From: JAAYLU01 sp964458805
GTDB taxonomy: Bacteria; Synergistota; Synergistia; Synergistales; Aminobacteriaceae
Length of the DNA stretch: 16,591 nucleotides
Direction: 5' to 3'
Assembly (NCBI GenBank): GCA_964458805.1
Contig: CAYWKH010000048.1
Location: 1 to 16,591 of the forward strand
Shown: in pieces, positions 1 through 6,964 of the stretch
How the letters are laid out: the number at the start of each line of letters is the position of its first letter
Numbering within the stretch: the stretch's first letter is position 1
Position numbers and translations under genes: made by a program
The notes under the pieces: model-generated
What the model was told of the DNA's origin: nothing
The model's database searches: none
What the model saw: the letters and a program-made list of their open reading frames with translations, nothing else

Positions 1-627
1 CTTGTAGTCCGTCTCGGACATCGGGTAGGTCTGTTCGCTGACTATCTCCATGTCGGGCGCGTACTTGTCCTTGTACATCTTGAAGCCGGTCACCAGCGTG
101 GTGCCGAAGTCGTTGTCGCTGGTGAGCAGGGCCACCCTCCTGGCACCCAGAAGCTTGTGCGACGCGTACCCCGCCGCCTTGCCCTCGACGAAGCCGAGGA
201 AGCCGTTGCGGAAGCAGTAGTCGCCGGCCTTGGTCACGTCGGGGTGAATGGCGTAGGCGGCCACCAAGGGGATCTCCTCCTCCTGGAAGATCGGCGCGAC
301 CGAGCGGGTGGGCAGGCTGTAGGAGCCCGCCACGAAGGCCACTATCTTGTCCTGCTCGATCAGCTTGTGGGCCAGGGCCACCGCGTCCTTGGTGTCGGCG
401 CGGTCGTCGTAGTAGATCATCTCGACCTGCTTGCCGAGCACCCCGCCGTCCGCGTTGACCTGGTCGAGGGCTATCTGCACGGACGCCAGGGCGCTCGCCC
501 CGTCGGCCGCCGCCGGCCCCGTCAGGGGCACGAGCAGCCCGATCTTGACCGTGTCCGCGGCCAGGGCCGCCGAGGATAGAAGAAGCGCAGCGCACAGAGC
601 CAGAAGCACAACCTTTGAAACACGCAT
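1..627 (-). CDS. Branched-chain amino acid ABC transporter substrate-binding protein (LivK-like), partial
   Basis: This gene has no stop codon inside the window. The first 209 codons are present and the C-terminal part lies beyond base 1. It starts at ATG 625-627 behind a good GGAGGTG ribosome site. Residues 1-23 form a signal peptide (MRVSKVVLLALCAALLLSSA, then ALA) and the mature protein opens with DTVKIGLLVPLTGPAAADG, the typical first strand of periplasmic binding-protein fold type I (Peripla_BP_6). Later stretches such as LDQVNADGGVLGKQVEMIYY and VAFVAGSYSLPTRSVAPIFQ match the LivK/LivJ family, which captures leucine-type or related amino acids in the periplasm and delivers them to the membrane complex. 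It is the last gene of the operon livH-M-G-F-SBP, separated from livF by 87 bases. The substrate cannot be fixed from the sequence. Confidence 0.93.
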   Translation of the reverse strand, partial: MRVSKVVLLALCAALLLSSAALAADTVKIGLLVPLTGPAAADGASALASVQIALDQVNADGGVLGKQVEMIYYDDRADTKDAVALAHKLIEQDKIVAFVAGSYSLPTRSVAPIFQEEEIPLVAAYAIHPDVTKAGDYCFRNGFLGFVEGKAAGYASHKLLGARRVALLTSDNDFGTTLVTGFKMYKDKYAPDMEIVSEQTYPMSETDYK

Positions 628-683
628 TCCTATACCACCTCCGAGATAGATTTAACCGGCCGGGAACCCCGCCCCGGCCCTCT

Positions 684-701
684 CCCCGGCCCGCGCCGGG
701 G
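684..701 (-). other. Intercistronic GC hairpin between livF and the binding-protein gene
   Basis: Read on the minus strand, CCCCGGC, loop GCGG, GCCGGGG forms a perfect 7-bp stem. No run of T follows, so it does not look like an intrinsic terminator. Its place between the ATPase and binding-protein cistrons suggests a role in mRNA stability or uneven expression, as known for other binding-protein operons. That role is inference. Confidence 0.45.
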
Positions 702-714
702 GAAACGCGCGGAA

Positions 715-1425
715 TCAAAGCCCCAGGTAGGCCTCCCTGACCTTCGGGTCCTCCATAAGGTCGCCCGAGGCCCCCTCGAGCGTTATCCTTCCAGTCTCTA
801 TGACGTAGGAGCGCTGCGATATGCCCAGCGACGCGCGCGCGTTCTGCTCCACCAGCAGGATCGACAGCCCGCGCTCGCGATTGAGCATCTTCAGCACGTC
901 GAACACCCTGTCCACCAGCACCGGCATAAGCCCCATCGACACCTCGTCCACCAGCAGCAGGCGCGGGTCGGAGACGAGCGCCCGCGAGATCGCCAGCATC
1001 TGCTGCTCCCCTCCCGACAGGGTGGAGGCGAGCTGGTCCCTGCGCTCCTCGAGCACCGGGAAGAGCTCGTAGAGCATCCGCAGCTTGCCCGGCAGGTCTA
1101 TCTTTCCCTTCAACCGATAGGCCCCGGTCAGGATGTTCTCGTACACCGTGAGGCGGGGGAAGACCCGCGCCCTCTCCGGAACGAAGCGAATCCCCAGCGC
1201 GGCGCGCCTGTGCGACGGCAGCCCGGATATCTCCGCTCCCGCGTAGCGGATGGACCCGCCGCGCCCCGGCACCACCCCCATCACGCAGTTCAACAGCGAG
1301 CTCTTCCCCGCCCCGTTGGCCCCTATGACCGAGACAAGCTCGCCCTCGTCCAGGCGGAGCGAGATCCCGTCGACCGCCCTTATGTCGCCGTAGCAGACCG
1401 ACAGATCCCTGACCTCAAGAAGCAT
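715..1425 (-). CDS. livF: Branched-chain amino acid ABC transporter ATP-binding protein LivF
   Basis: A 236-aa ABC ATPase of normal LivF length. Walker A is GANGAGKS at residues 35-42, the signature LSGGE at 136-140, and Walker B LLLVDE at about 156-161 with E161 as the catalytic glutamate. The H-loop position reads VEQN (192-195); glutamine there is typical of LivF, where the partner LivG carries the histidine. LivF pairs with LivG on the cytoplasmic face of the LivHM permease and powers amino acid import. The start is ATG 1423-1425 behind a G-rich ribosome site (GGGGGG, 9 bases upstream). The first 11 bases overlap the end of livG, which suggests translational coupling. Confidence 0.95.
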   Translation of the reverse strand: MLLEVRDLSVCYGDIRAVDGISLRLDEGELVSVIGANGAGKSSLLNCVMGVVPGRGGSIRYAGAEISGLPSHRRAALGIRFVPERARVFPRLTVYENILTGAYRLKGKIDLPGKLRMLYELFPVLEERRDQLASTLSGGEQQMLAISRALVSDPRLLLVDEVSMGLMPVLVDRVFDVLKMLNRERGLSILLVEQNARASLGISQRSYVIETGRITLEGASGDLMEDPKVREAYLGL

Positions 1426-2182
1426 CGGAGGCGTCCCCCCTTCCGAGATAGGCCTCTATCACGCGAGGGTCGGCGCGCACCGTCCGGGGGCTCCCCTCCG
1501 CGAGCAGCCTGCCGTGGTCCAGCACCACCAGCCGATCGGACAGTCCCATCGCCACCTTCATGTTGTGCTCTATCAGCAGGACGGATATGCCCCCGTCCCT
1601 CACCTCGCGCACCAGCTTCGACAGCATCTCCGTCTCCTCGTGGCGCAGCCCCGAGAATGTCTCGTCGAGCAGCAGCAGTCGCGGCCTCAGAGCCAGGGCG
1701 CGCGCAAGCTCGAGCCGCCTCTGGTTGCCAAGCGGCAGCTTGCCGGACTTCACGTGCGCAAGGTCTGCTATCCCGACCTCCTCCAGCAGCCTCATGGCCT
1801 CCGAGCGCACCTCCGGGGTGTCGAAGCGCGCGAAGGAGGAGAGCACACTGCCGTAGCGCTTCAGCCCCAGCGCCGCGGTCACGTTGGCCAGCACGGACAG
1901 GGACGAGAAGGGCTTGACCACCTGGAAGGTGCGACCCACCCCGAGCGCCGACATCCTGTGGGGCGGCAGCCCCCCGGTGGACCTGCCCTCGAAGAATATC
2001 CTCCCCGAGGTTGGCGCGTAGACCCCGGAGACCAGGTTGAAGCAGGTGGTCTTACCGGCGCCGTTCGGCCCGAGAAGGCCGAGTATCTCCCCCCGTTTCA
2101 TAGTGAACGAGACCGAATCCACCGCCTTCAGGCCTCCGAAGTGCTTCGACACGGATTCAAGACGGAGCAGCGCGTCATCCAC
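1415..2182 (-). CDS. livG: Branched-chain amino acid ABC transporter ATP-binding protein LivG
   Basis: A 255-aa ABC ATPase. Walker A is GPNGAGKT at residues 38-45, Walker B LLLLDE at about 169-174, and the H-loop LIEHN has H206. The signature reads LPLGNQRRLE (149-158) rather than LSGGQ; degenerate signatures of this LPxGxQR kind are usual in LivG. The residues after Walker B are TFSGL where most relatives have PAAGL. The start codon is GTG at 2180-2182 and overlaps the livM stop by 8 bases, with a GAGGGG site just upstream. It forms the ATPase pair with LivF for amino acid import. Confidence 0.95.
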   Translation of the reverse strand: MDDALLRLESVSKHFGGLKAVDSVSFTMKRGEILGLLGPNGAGKTTCFNLVSGVYAPTSGRIFFEGRSTGGLPPHRMSALGVGRTFQVVKPFSSLSVLANVTAALGLKRYGSVLSSFARFDTPEVRSEAMRLLEEVGIADLAHVKSGKLPLGNQRRLELARALALRPRLLLLDETFSGLRHEETEMLSKLVREVRDGGISVLLIEHNMKVAMGLSDRLVVLDHGRLLAEGSPRTVRADPRVIEAYLGRGDASDAS

Positions 2183-3059
2183 GCCCCTCGCCCCCCCTCC
2201 CCGGCAGGATCCTCCTCAGGAGGCCCCCCTCGCCCAGCAGCCCCTCCGGCTGGAAGCGTATCATCATCAGCAGCACCGCCGCGTTGAGCAGCATCCTGTA
2301 GTCCACCAGCGGCCGGAAGACCTCCGGCAGGGTGCCGAGTATCAGGGCGCCCAGCACAGGCCCCCACAGGGTGCCTATCCCCCCCAGCACCACCATCGAC
2401 ATCATCATGATCGAAAGCGGAAAGCCGAAGTCCGTCGCGCTGATGAAGCGCATCTGGTGAGCGTAGAGCGCCCCTCCCAGCCCGGCCATCGCGGTGCCTA
2501 TCACGAAGGCGGTCAGCTTGAAGCGCACTGGCGACACCCCCGCGCTGGAGGCGGCGGTCTCCTCCTCCCGGAGGGCGAAGCAGGCCAGCCCGGCCCAGCT
2601 CCTGGTGAACCGCCAGGAGATCGCCAGAGTCGCGGCCAGGAAGGCCAGGCACATGTACAGGAAGTAGACCCCCTTCAGCCTGGTCCCGAACAGATAGACG
2701 CTCGGGATGCCGCCGATCCCCAGCGCCCCCCCGAAGAAGGGCACGTACAGGAAGACCGACTCGACTATGAAGTTTATCCCTATCGTCGTCACCGCCAGGA
2801 AGTCCTCCCGTAGCCTGAGGCTCGGCATCCCCAGGACCATCCCTATGGCCGCGGTGATCAGCAAGACCAGGGGCAGCGCCGCCCAGAAGGTCAGCCCCGC
2901 CTTGGTAGTGAGCAGCGCCGAGGCGTATGCGCCTATGCCGAAGAAGGCCGCGTGCCCCAGGGAGATCTGCCCCGCGTAGCCGACGATGACGTTCAGCCCG
3001 CTGGCCACTATCGCCTGGATCGCTATGAAGTTCAGGATAGTTATCGTGTACTCGCCCAC
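2175..3059 (-). CDS. livM: Branched-chain amino acid ABC transporter permease LivM
   Basis: A 294-aa polytopic membrane protein. The family motif GYAGQISLGHAAFFGIGAYA lies at residues 28-47. The cytoplasmic coupling region (about residues 180-225) includes ALREEETAASSAGVSPVRFK, matching the AIRENE...A...G pattern of LivM. The remaining hydrophobic segments fit eight or more membrane spans. It forms the import channel together with LivH. Translation starts at GTG 3057-3059, 12 bases after the livH stop, behind a G-rich site. The C-terminus is basic and glycine-rich (LLRRILPGRGGEGRG). Confidence 0.95.
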   Translation of the reverse strand: MGEYTITILNFIAIQAIVASGLNVIVGYAGQISLGHAAFFGIGAYASALLTTKAGLTFWAALPLVLLITAAIGMVLGMPSLRLREDFLAVTTIGINFIVESVFLYVPFFGGALGIGGIPSVYLFGTRLKGVYFLYMCLAFLAATLAISWRFTRSWAGLACFALREEETAASSAGVSPVRFKLTAFVIGTAMAGLGGALYAHQMRFISATDFGFPLSIMMMSMVVLGGIGTLWGPVLGALILGTLPEVFRPLVDYRMLLNAAVLLMMIRFQPEGLLGEGGLLRRILPGRGGEGRG

Positions 3060-3071
3060 GTCCGCGCCCCC

Positions 3072-3935
3072 CTACCTGCCGCCCATGAGGCCGCCCGGCC
3101 TCCACAGCAGCACCGCTATCATCGCGATGAAAGCCAGCGAGTCCCTGGGAAGCGGGATGTTGGCGTAACCGATCAGCAGCGTCTCGCCGACCCCCAGCAG
3201 CAGCGAGGCCAGCACCGCCCCCGGCAGCGACCCCAGCCCTCCGACCACTATCAGGGCGAGGCACTTGTAGGCCGGCACGGCCCCCATCGTCGGGTAAACC
3301 TGGTTGAAGTATATCCCCACCAGGATGCCGGCCACCGCCGCCACCGCCGAGCCGAGCGCGAAGGTCATGCTGACGGCGAGGGAGCCGTTTATCCCCATCG
3401 CTCCCGCCACCTCCCTGTCCTGCGACGTCGCCCTGATGGCCAGGCCGAACTCCGTCCTGGTCACTATGAACCACAGCAACAGCAGCACAGCCGCGCTGAC
3501 GACGTAGATGGAGATTATGGAGGGCGTTATCGCAACCCCCTTGACCGTCAGGCCGGGGAAGGGCAGCTCCGCCGGGAAGGTGACGATGTAGGGCCCCCAT
3601 ACCAGGCGGAAAATCTCCTCCAGCGACAGGAAGACGGCGATGCTCCCGATCAGGGGGACGAATGGCGGGTACTTGAGCAGGGGGGTGTAGACGAACCTCT
3701 CGATGACCACGCCGAGCATGGCGCAGAATAGCATCGAGCCCGCCACCGCGGCGAGCAGGCTGCCGGTGACGGAGTGGATCCAGAGCCCGGCGTAGGCCCC
3801 GGCGGCGTAGACCCCGGCGTGCGCGACGTGCAGGATGCGCAGCACGCCGTACACCAGGGCCAGCCCGAGCGTGATGAGGGAGTAGATCGCCCCCATCGCC
3901 GCCCCGTTGAGAAGCTGTTCAATGAAGAGCTGCAT
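3072..3935 (-). CDS. livH: Branched-chain amino acid ABC transporter permease LivH
   Basis: A 287-aa polytopic permease. The N-terminal pattern NGAAMGAIYSLITLGLALVYG followed by AHAGVYAAGAYAG is the LivH signature region. GLAIRATSQDREVAGAMGIN is the cytoplasmic coupling loop, and TFALGSAVAAVAGILVG follows as in the family. I chose ATG 3933-3935 because a GGAGGT site lies 10 bases upstream. The open frame extends 14 codons further to a TTG at 3977, but that extension (with CCEKS) is not family-like. This is the first gene of the Liv operon, preceded by a likely promoter near 4005. Confidence 0.94.
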   Translation of the reverse strand: MQLFIEQLLNGAAMGAIYSLITLGLALVYGVLRILHVAHAGVYAAGAYAGLWIHSVTGSLLAAVAGSMLFCAMLGVVIERFVYTPLLKYPPFVPLIGSIAVFLSLEEIFRLVWGPYIVTFPAELPFPGLTVKGVAITPSIISIYVVSAAVLLLLWFIVTRTEFGLAIRATSQDREVAGAMGINGSLAVSMTFALGSAVAAVAGILVGIYFNQVYPTMGAVPAYKCLALIVVGGLGSLPGAVLASLLLGVGETLLIGYANIPLPRDSLAFIAMIAVLLWRPGGLMGGR

Positions 3936-4004
3936 GTGCGCGTCGACCTCCGGAATGGATTTTTCGCAGCAGGACAACCGCCCGGCTTTCAGCGGGCAAA
4001 GCCT

Positions 4005-4013
4005 ATTCTAGCA
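4005..4013 (-). promoter_or_regulatory. Candidate extended -10 promoter of the Liv operon
   Basis: On the minus strand the sequence reads TGC TAGAAT, an extended -10 element (TGn plus a 5/6 match to TATAAT). It lies in the 99-base gap between the DHH gene and livH, 70 bases upstream of the livH start. The -35 region (about 4028-4033) is poor, as is common with extended -10 promoters. Livs could also be read through from the upstream DHH gene. Confidence 0.45.
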
Positions 4014-4034
4014 CACGCGGCGGACGGCGGACGC

Positions 4035-5027
4035 CTACCTCCGCGCCTTCCCGGCCGCCAGCAGGTCCCCCAGGGTTACCCCGGCGGGAGCGCCCGAGTC
4101 CCTCATGTTCCTCATCGCGGCGGCTATCGTGTCGCGTATCTGCGCGGGCGAGTAGGACGAGGGGAAGTATAGCGCGGCCGAGTCGTCGTGTCCCCCGCCC
4201 CTTATCCTCTTTCCGTCGCGGAGCATGCCGACGATCTTGCCGGCCATCTCGCTGCGGCTGCGCATGGACACCGCCCAGTCGCCCGAGAAGCGCTTCGCGG
4301 CCACCGCCACCAGCAGGGGCGGGTTCTCCATGCGGTCGAGCACCAGCCCGCCGAAGTCCGACACGTCGCCGAACTCCAGCACCCCCGGCTCCACGAACGC
4401 GAGGTCGTCGCGACTGCGACCTATCCTCTCCACGGCCGCGGCGAACCGCCTCTCCTGCCTGTCGACGAAGTCCACCGCCGCGGCCCGCTCGTGCGGGGCC
4501 ATCTCGGCGTCCGGGTTCCCCGCGAGCCTGGCGAAGACGCTGTAAGGCCCGCACAGGGTGATCAGGGCGTGCCACAGGCGGCTGTCCGGCATCTCGTTTA
4601 TCCACAGGTCGCGGTCGTTCGCCAGCTCCACTATGCGCTCCAGCTCGTCCATCCCGGGCGCGCCCTGCTCCAGAAGCCACCGGTAGTAGACCTTCGCCGC
4701 GCAGAAGCGGGTGTCGACCACGGCCCACGGCCTGTTGCCGTACCTGGCGGCGGTAGTCTCGTGGTGGTCGAACAGGAAGGGGGGCCTGCCGGCCTCGTGC
4801 AGCCTGTCGAGCCGCTCCACCGTGCGCTCGTCCTGGCAGAACAGGTCGACCACGACCAGGTCCTGCCCGGCCTCGAGCGTCTCCAGTATCAGGGCGTCCA
4901 CCGTGCCGTAGCCCGCCAGCGAGACCTTCACCGGGCGGCTCGGCTGCCAGCGTCTCCATGCCACAGCGGCCGCCGTCACCCCGTCCAGGTCGGTGTGGCT
5001 TATGATGTGCAGAAGAGAGCTCTCCAT
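4035..5027 (-). CDS. DHH/DHHA1 family phosphoesterase
   Basis: A 330-aa soluble protein. DHH motif I is HTDLDG (residues 11-16), motif II the aspartate in VVVDLF (D61), motif III FDHHET with D87-H88-H89, and motif IV NDRDLW (138-142). The C-terminal DHHA1 domain carries GGGHDDSAALYF (277-288). These residues bind two metal ions, and the family hydrolyses phosphodiesters in short oligonucleotides, cyclic dinucleotides or related molecules. Motif IV resembles the D-x-D-L-W group more than classic NrnA, so the exact substrate is open. The start is ATG 5025-5027 with an AAGGAG site 8 bases upstream. It is transcribed away from oriC and lies upstream of the Liv operon on the same strand. Confidence 0.88.
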   Translation of the reverse strand: MESSLLHIISHTDLDGVTAAAVAWRRWQPSRPVKVSLAGYGTVDALILETLEAGQDLVVVDLFCQDERTVERLDRLHEAGRPPFLFDHHETTAARYGNRPWAVVDTRFCAAKVYYRWLLEQGAPGMDELERIVELANDRDLWINEMPDSRLWHALITLCGPYSVFARLAGNPDAEMAPHERAAAVDFVDRQERRFAAAVERIGRSRDDLAFVEPGVLEFGDVSDFGGLVLDRMENPPLLVAVAAKRFSGDWAVSMRSRSEMAGKIVGMLRDGKRIRGGGHDDSAALYFPSSYSPAQIRDTIAAAMRNMRDSGAPAGVTLGDLLAAGKARR

Positions 5028-5072
5028 GAAAAGACTCCTTTTGACTTAAGTAGGCGGGACGCCTCTCGGGTT

Positions 5073-5100
5073 ATTCTAACATATGCACAATAGTGGAGAA
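5073..5100 (-). promoter_or_regulatory. Candidate promoter of the DHH phosphoesterase gene
   Basis: On the minus strand, TGT TAGAAT (5073-5081) is an extended -10 element, with a weak -35-like TTCTCC at 5095-5100 (16-base spacer). It is 46 bases upstream of the ATG and lies next to a perfect DnaA box at 5103-5111. Confidence 0.5.
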
Positions 5101-5102
5101 CC

Positions 5103-5111
5103 TGTGGATAA
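5103..5111 (-). promoter_or_regulatory. DnaA box (perfect)
   Basis: TGTGGATAA, the exact complement of TTATCCACA. It is directly upstream of the DHH gene's candidate promoter, so DnaA binding here could also affect that gene. Confidence 0.8.
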
Positions 5112-5205
5112 CTCGCCCCTCCCGTCGCCGCAAGCCGGTGCTCCTCGCCCGCATACCCCGAATATTATAAAAACTCCCCGGCTACCGTCCACCCCGCCCT
5201 TCCCC

Positions 5206-5214
5206 CTATCCACA
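5206..5214 (+). promoter_or_regulatory. DnaA box (one mismatch)
   Basis: CTATCCACA differs from TTATCCACA at the first base only. It points opposite to the tandem cluster that follows 15 bases later. Confidence 0.65.
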
Positions 5215-5229
5215 AAACTGAACTCCACG

Positions 5230-5259
5230 TGTGGATATGTGGATATGTTCTGTGGATAA
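5230..5259 (-). promoter_or_regulatory. Cluster of three DnaA boxes in tandem
   Basis: TGTGGATAT at 5230-5238 and again at 5238-5246 share one base, giving an 8-base period. They are followed by a perfect TGTGGATAA at 5251-5259. All three have the same orientation. A cluster this dense is typical of an origin's DnaA assembly site. Confidence 0.8.
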
Positions 5260-5420
5260 CTCTATGCCACCGCCGTGTAGTGACCTCGGGGGCGATACGC
5301 ACCGCCCCTTGCGTGGTAGTAAAGTAGTATGCCGCCAGGTACTTAAGTCCCTGTCCATCCGGGTCCGCGACTTAGATTCGCGGGACTTCGTCCATCGTTT
5401 TTCGTCGACGCTCCGAAGAC

Positions 5421-5429
5421 TTATCCACA
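5421..5429 (+). promoter_or_regulatory. DnaA box (perfect) inside the dnaA promoter
   Basis: TTATCCACA, ending 10 bases upstream of the candidate -10 of dnaA. A bound DnaA protein would cover the -35/-10 spacer, which suggests autorepression of dnaA (inference). Confidence 0.75.
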
Positions 5430-5436
5430 ACCTCTG

Positions 5437-5445
5437 TGTTATTAT
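5437..5445 (+). promoter_or_regulatory. Candidate extended -10 promoter of dnaA
   Basis: TGT TATTAT is an extended -10 element (TGn plus 5/6 of TATAAT) 30 bases upstream of the GTG start. The -35 position (about 5417-5422, AGACTT) is poor. Confidence 0.5.
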
Positions 5446-5475
5446 GATGGTATTCTCGATGCGAGGTGAAACACC

Positions 5476-6801
5476 GTGGAAAACGATCTAATGCAAACCT
5501 GGGAGAGACTCCTGGCGGAGGCGGCCTCTCGCCTGCCGGCCGGCGCCACCGAGACCTGGCTGCGCACCTGCGCCCCGACATCCTTCGTCGACGGGGTCCT
5601 GGTGCTCGACGTCCCGAACGTGTTCGTCAAGGAGCAGATATCCTCCCGCTTCCTCAAGGAGCTCAGCAGCATCTTCAAGGAGGGCGGGGAGGGGACGGGC
5701 CTTGAGCTGCGGGTGGGCTCCGAGACGAAGAAGGAGGAGCGCGAGAGGGCGGAGAGGGCCGCCTCGGGGGGCAACATCGAGAACAGGGGCGGCCTGAACG
5801 CGGGCTACGTGTTCAACACCTTCGTCGTGGGCAAGTCCAACCGCCTGGCCCACGCCGCCAGCCTGGCGGTCGCCGAGACCCCCGGCGAGGCATACAACCC
5901 GCTGTTCATCTGGGGAGGAGTCGGCCTGGGCAAGACCCACCTGATGCACGCCATCGGGCACTACGCGCTGGACCGCAGCTCCGGCTCCCGAGTCACCTAC
6001 GTCAGCTCGGAGAAGTTCATCAACGAGTTCATCCAGTCGATAAAGAACAACAAGACACAGGAGTTCAAGTCAAAGTACCGCAGCGTGGACATACTGCTGA
6101 TAGACGACATCCAGTTCCTCGGCAACAAGGGGAGCAGCCAGGAGGAGTTCTTCCACACCTTCAACCAGCTACACACCTCCAAGAAGCAGATAATAATCTG
6201 CTCCGACAGGCCCCCCAAGGAGATCCAAAGCATAGAGGACCGCCTGGTAAGCCGCTTCGAGTGGGGGCTTGTGACCGACATACAGTCCCCCGACCTTGAG
6301 ACGCGCATAGCCATCCTTCAGAAGAAGGCCCAGCTCCGCCGCTACGTAATACCGGACGACGTCGTCAACTACCTGGCCGTCAACATCCCGAGCAACATAC
6401 GCGAGCTGGAGGGGGCCCTCAATCGCGTGGTCGCCTGCGCGGAGCTGGCCGGCGAGCCGATAAACGAGGAGAACACCAGCGAGTGGCTGAAAGACATAAT
6501 CCGGAAGGACGCGCGCGGCCCGGTCAGCATCGACACCATCCAGAACACCGTGGCAGACTACTTCAAAATGACCGTGGCGGACCTGCTGAGCTCGAAGAGG
6601 ACCTCCGACCTCGCGATGGCCAGGCAGATCGCCATGTACCTTTGCAGAAAAGTCACCGACTCCAGCCTCCAGCAGGTGGGGACGGCGTTCAGAAAGAAGG
6701 ATCACACTACCGTCCTGCACGCCCACAGGAAAATATCCCAGATGGTGAAGGAGCAGCCCAGGATAAAACAGATTGTGGACTCCATTGAGGGCAAGTTGTG
6801 A
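5476..6801 (+). CDS. dnaA: Chromosomal replication initiator protein DnaA
   Basis: A 441-aa AAA+ initiator of normal length. Domain I is about residues 1-85 and a short charged linker about 83-105. The AAA+ domain has Walker A GGVGLGKTH (147-155), Walker B ILLIDD (206-211), the sensor-1 stretch IICSDRPP, the arginine-finger region RLVSRFEWGL (256-265) and sensor 2 NIRELEGALNRV. Domain IV ends in the box-recognition helix-turn-helix with DHTTV (409-413). The four residues before it read FRKK where most DnaA proteins have FGGR or similar. The start is GTG 5476-5478 because GAGGTGA lies 6 bases upstream; an in-frame ATG follows at 5491. DnaA binds the boxes on both sides of this gene and opens oriC. 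Confidence 0.98.
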   Translation: MENDLMQTWERLLAEAASRLPAGATETWLRTCAPTSFVDGVLVLDVPNVFVKEQISSRFLKELSSIFKEGGEGTGLELRVGSETKKEERERAERAASGGNIENRGGLNAGYVFNTFVVGKSNRLAHAASLAVAETPGEAYNPLFIWGGVGLGKTHLMHAIGHYALDRSSGSRVTYVSSEKFINEFIQSIKNNKTQEFKSKYRSVDILLIDDIQFLGNKGSSQEEFFHTFNQLHTSKKQIIICSDRPPKEIQSIEDRLVSRFEWGLVTDIQSPDLETRIAILQKKAQLRRYVIPDDVVNYLAVNIPSNIRELEGALNRVVACAELAGEPINEENTSEWLKDIIRKDARGPVSIDTIQNTVADYFKMTVADLLSSKRTSDLAMARQIAMYLCRKVTDSSLQQVGTAFRKKDHTTVLHAHRKISQMVKEQPRIKQIVDSIEGKL

Positions 6802-6816
6802 TAACTTGACCACGAT

Positions 6817-6825
6817 TGTGGATAA
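6817..6825 (-). promoter_or_regulatory. DnaA box (perfect)
   Basis: TGTGGATAA, 15 bases after the dnaA stop codon. A degenerate relative (TTGTGATAA) overlaps the stop region itself. Confidence 0.8.
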
Positions 6826-6860
6826 CCAGTCTGGGAAGCAAAAATTATGGAATACCGATG

Positions 6861-6888
6861 TGGACGGTGTGGATAACTTTTGTATAAC
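6861..6888 (+). promoter_or_regulatory. Candidate dnaN promoter with an internal DnaA box
   Basis: TGGACG (6861-6866, 4/6 of TTGACA) and TATAAC (6883-6888, 5/6 of TATAAT) are 16 bases apart. The perfect DnaA box TGTGGATAA at 6868-6876 lies in the spacer. The layout resembles the dnaA promoter and would allow DnaA to control dnaN. This is a weak prediction. Confidence 0.35.
6868..6876 (-). promoter_or_regulatory. DnaA box (perfect)
   Basis: TGTGGATAA in the middle of the dnaA-dnaN gap, same orientation as the box at 6817. Confidence 0.8.
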
Positions 6889-6942
6889 CGGTCGTATTCT
6901 GCCCACAGGGAAGAATTTCGGCGCGAAGCGGCGCGCGGACAG

Positions 6943-6951
6943 TTATCCACA
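6943..6951 (+). promoter_or_regulatory. DnaA box (perfect) next to the unwinding region
   Basis: TTATCCACA, opposite in orientation to the other two boxes of this gap. It is separated by 13 bases (ATATGCACCCCGC) from the trinucleotide run that may be DnaA-trios. Confidence 0.8.
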
Positions 6952-6964
6952 ATATGCACCCCGC

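Larger units (their letters stand above)
5028..5475. other. oriC: Origin of replication, upstream part (oriC, dnaA 5' region)
   Basis: This 448-base gap between the divergent DHH and dnaA genes holds six DnaA-box-like 9-mers: 5103-5111, 5206-5214, 5230-5238, 5238-5246, 5251-5259 and 5421-5429. Three match TTATCCACA or its complement perfectly. A short A/T-rich block (AATATTATAAAAACT, 5161-5175) stands out in the GC-rich surroundings. An imperfect inverted repeat, GTCCGCGA with TCGCGGGAC, lies at 5363-5386. With the boxes between dnaA and dnaN this gives a bipartite origin, as in Bacillus. No protein gene or RNA gene is evident inside it. Confidence 0.85.

Noticed and set aside
1986..2010. Degenerate signature in LivG as a possible defect
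   Set aside because: LPxGxQR in place of LSGGQ is the usual form in LivG proteins, so it does not indicate loss of function.
2128..3600. A 490-codon minus-strand open frame across livM and livH
   Set aside because: It lies in a different frame from two well-supported permeases and has a G/R/A-rich sequence with no motifs.
5044..5348. The palindrome ACTTAAGT at 5044-5051 and 5341-5348
   Set aside because: Two 8-base matches at an A/T-richer origin are noticeable, but they share no flanking sequence and have no clear function.
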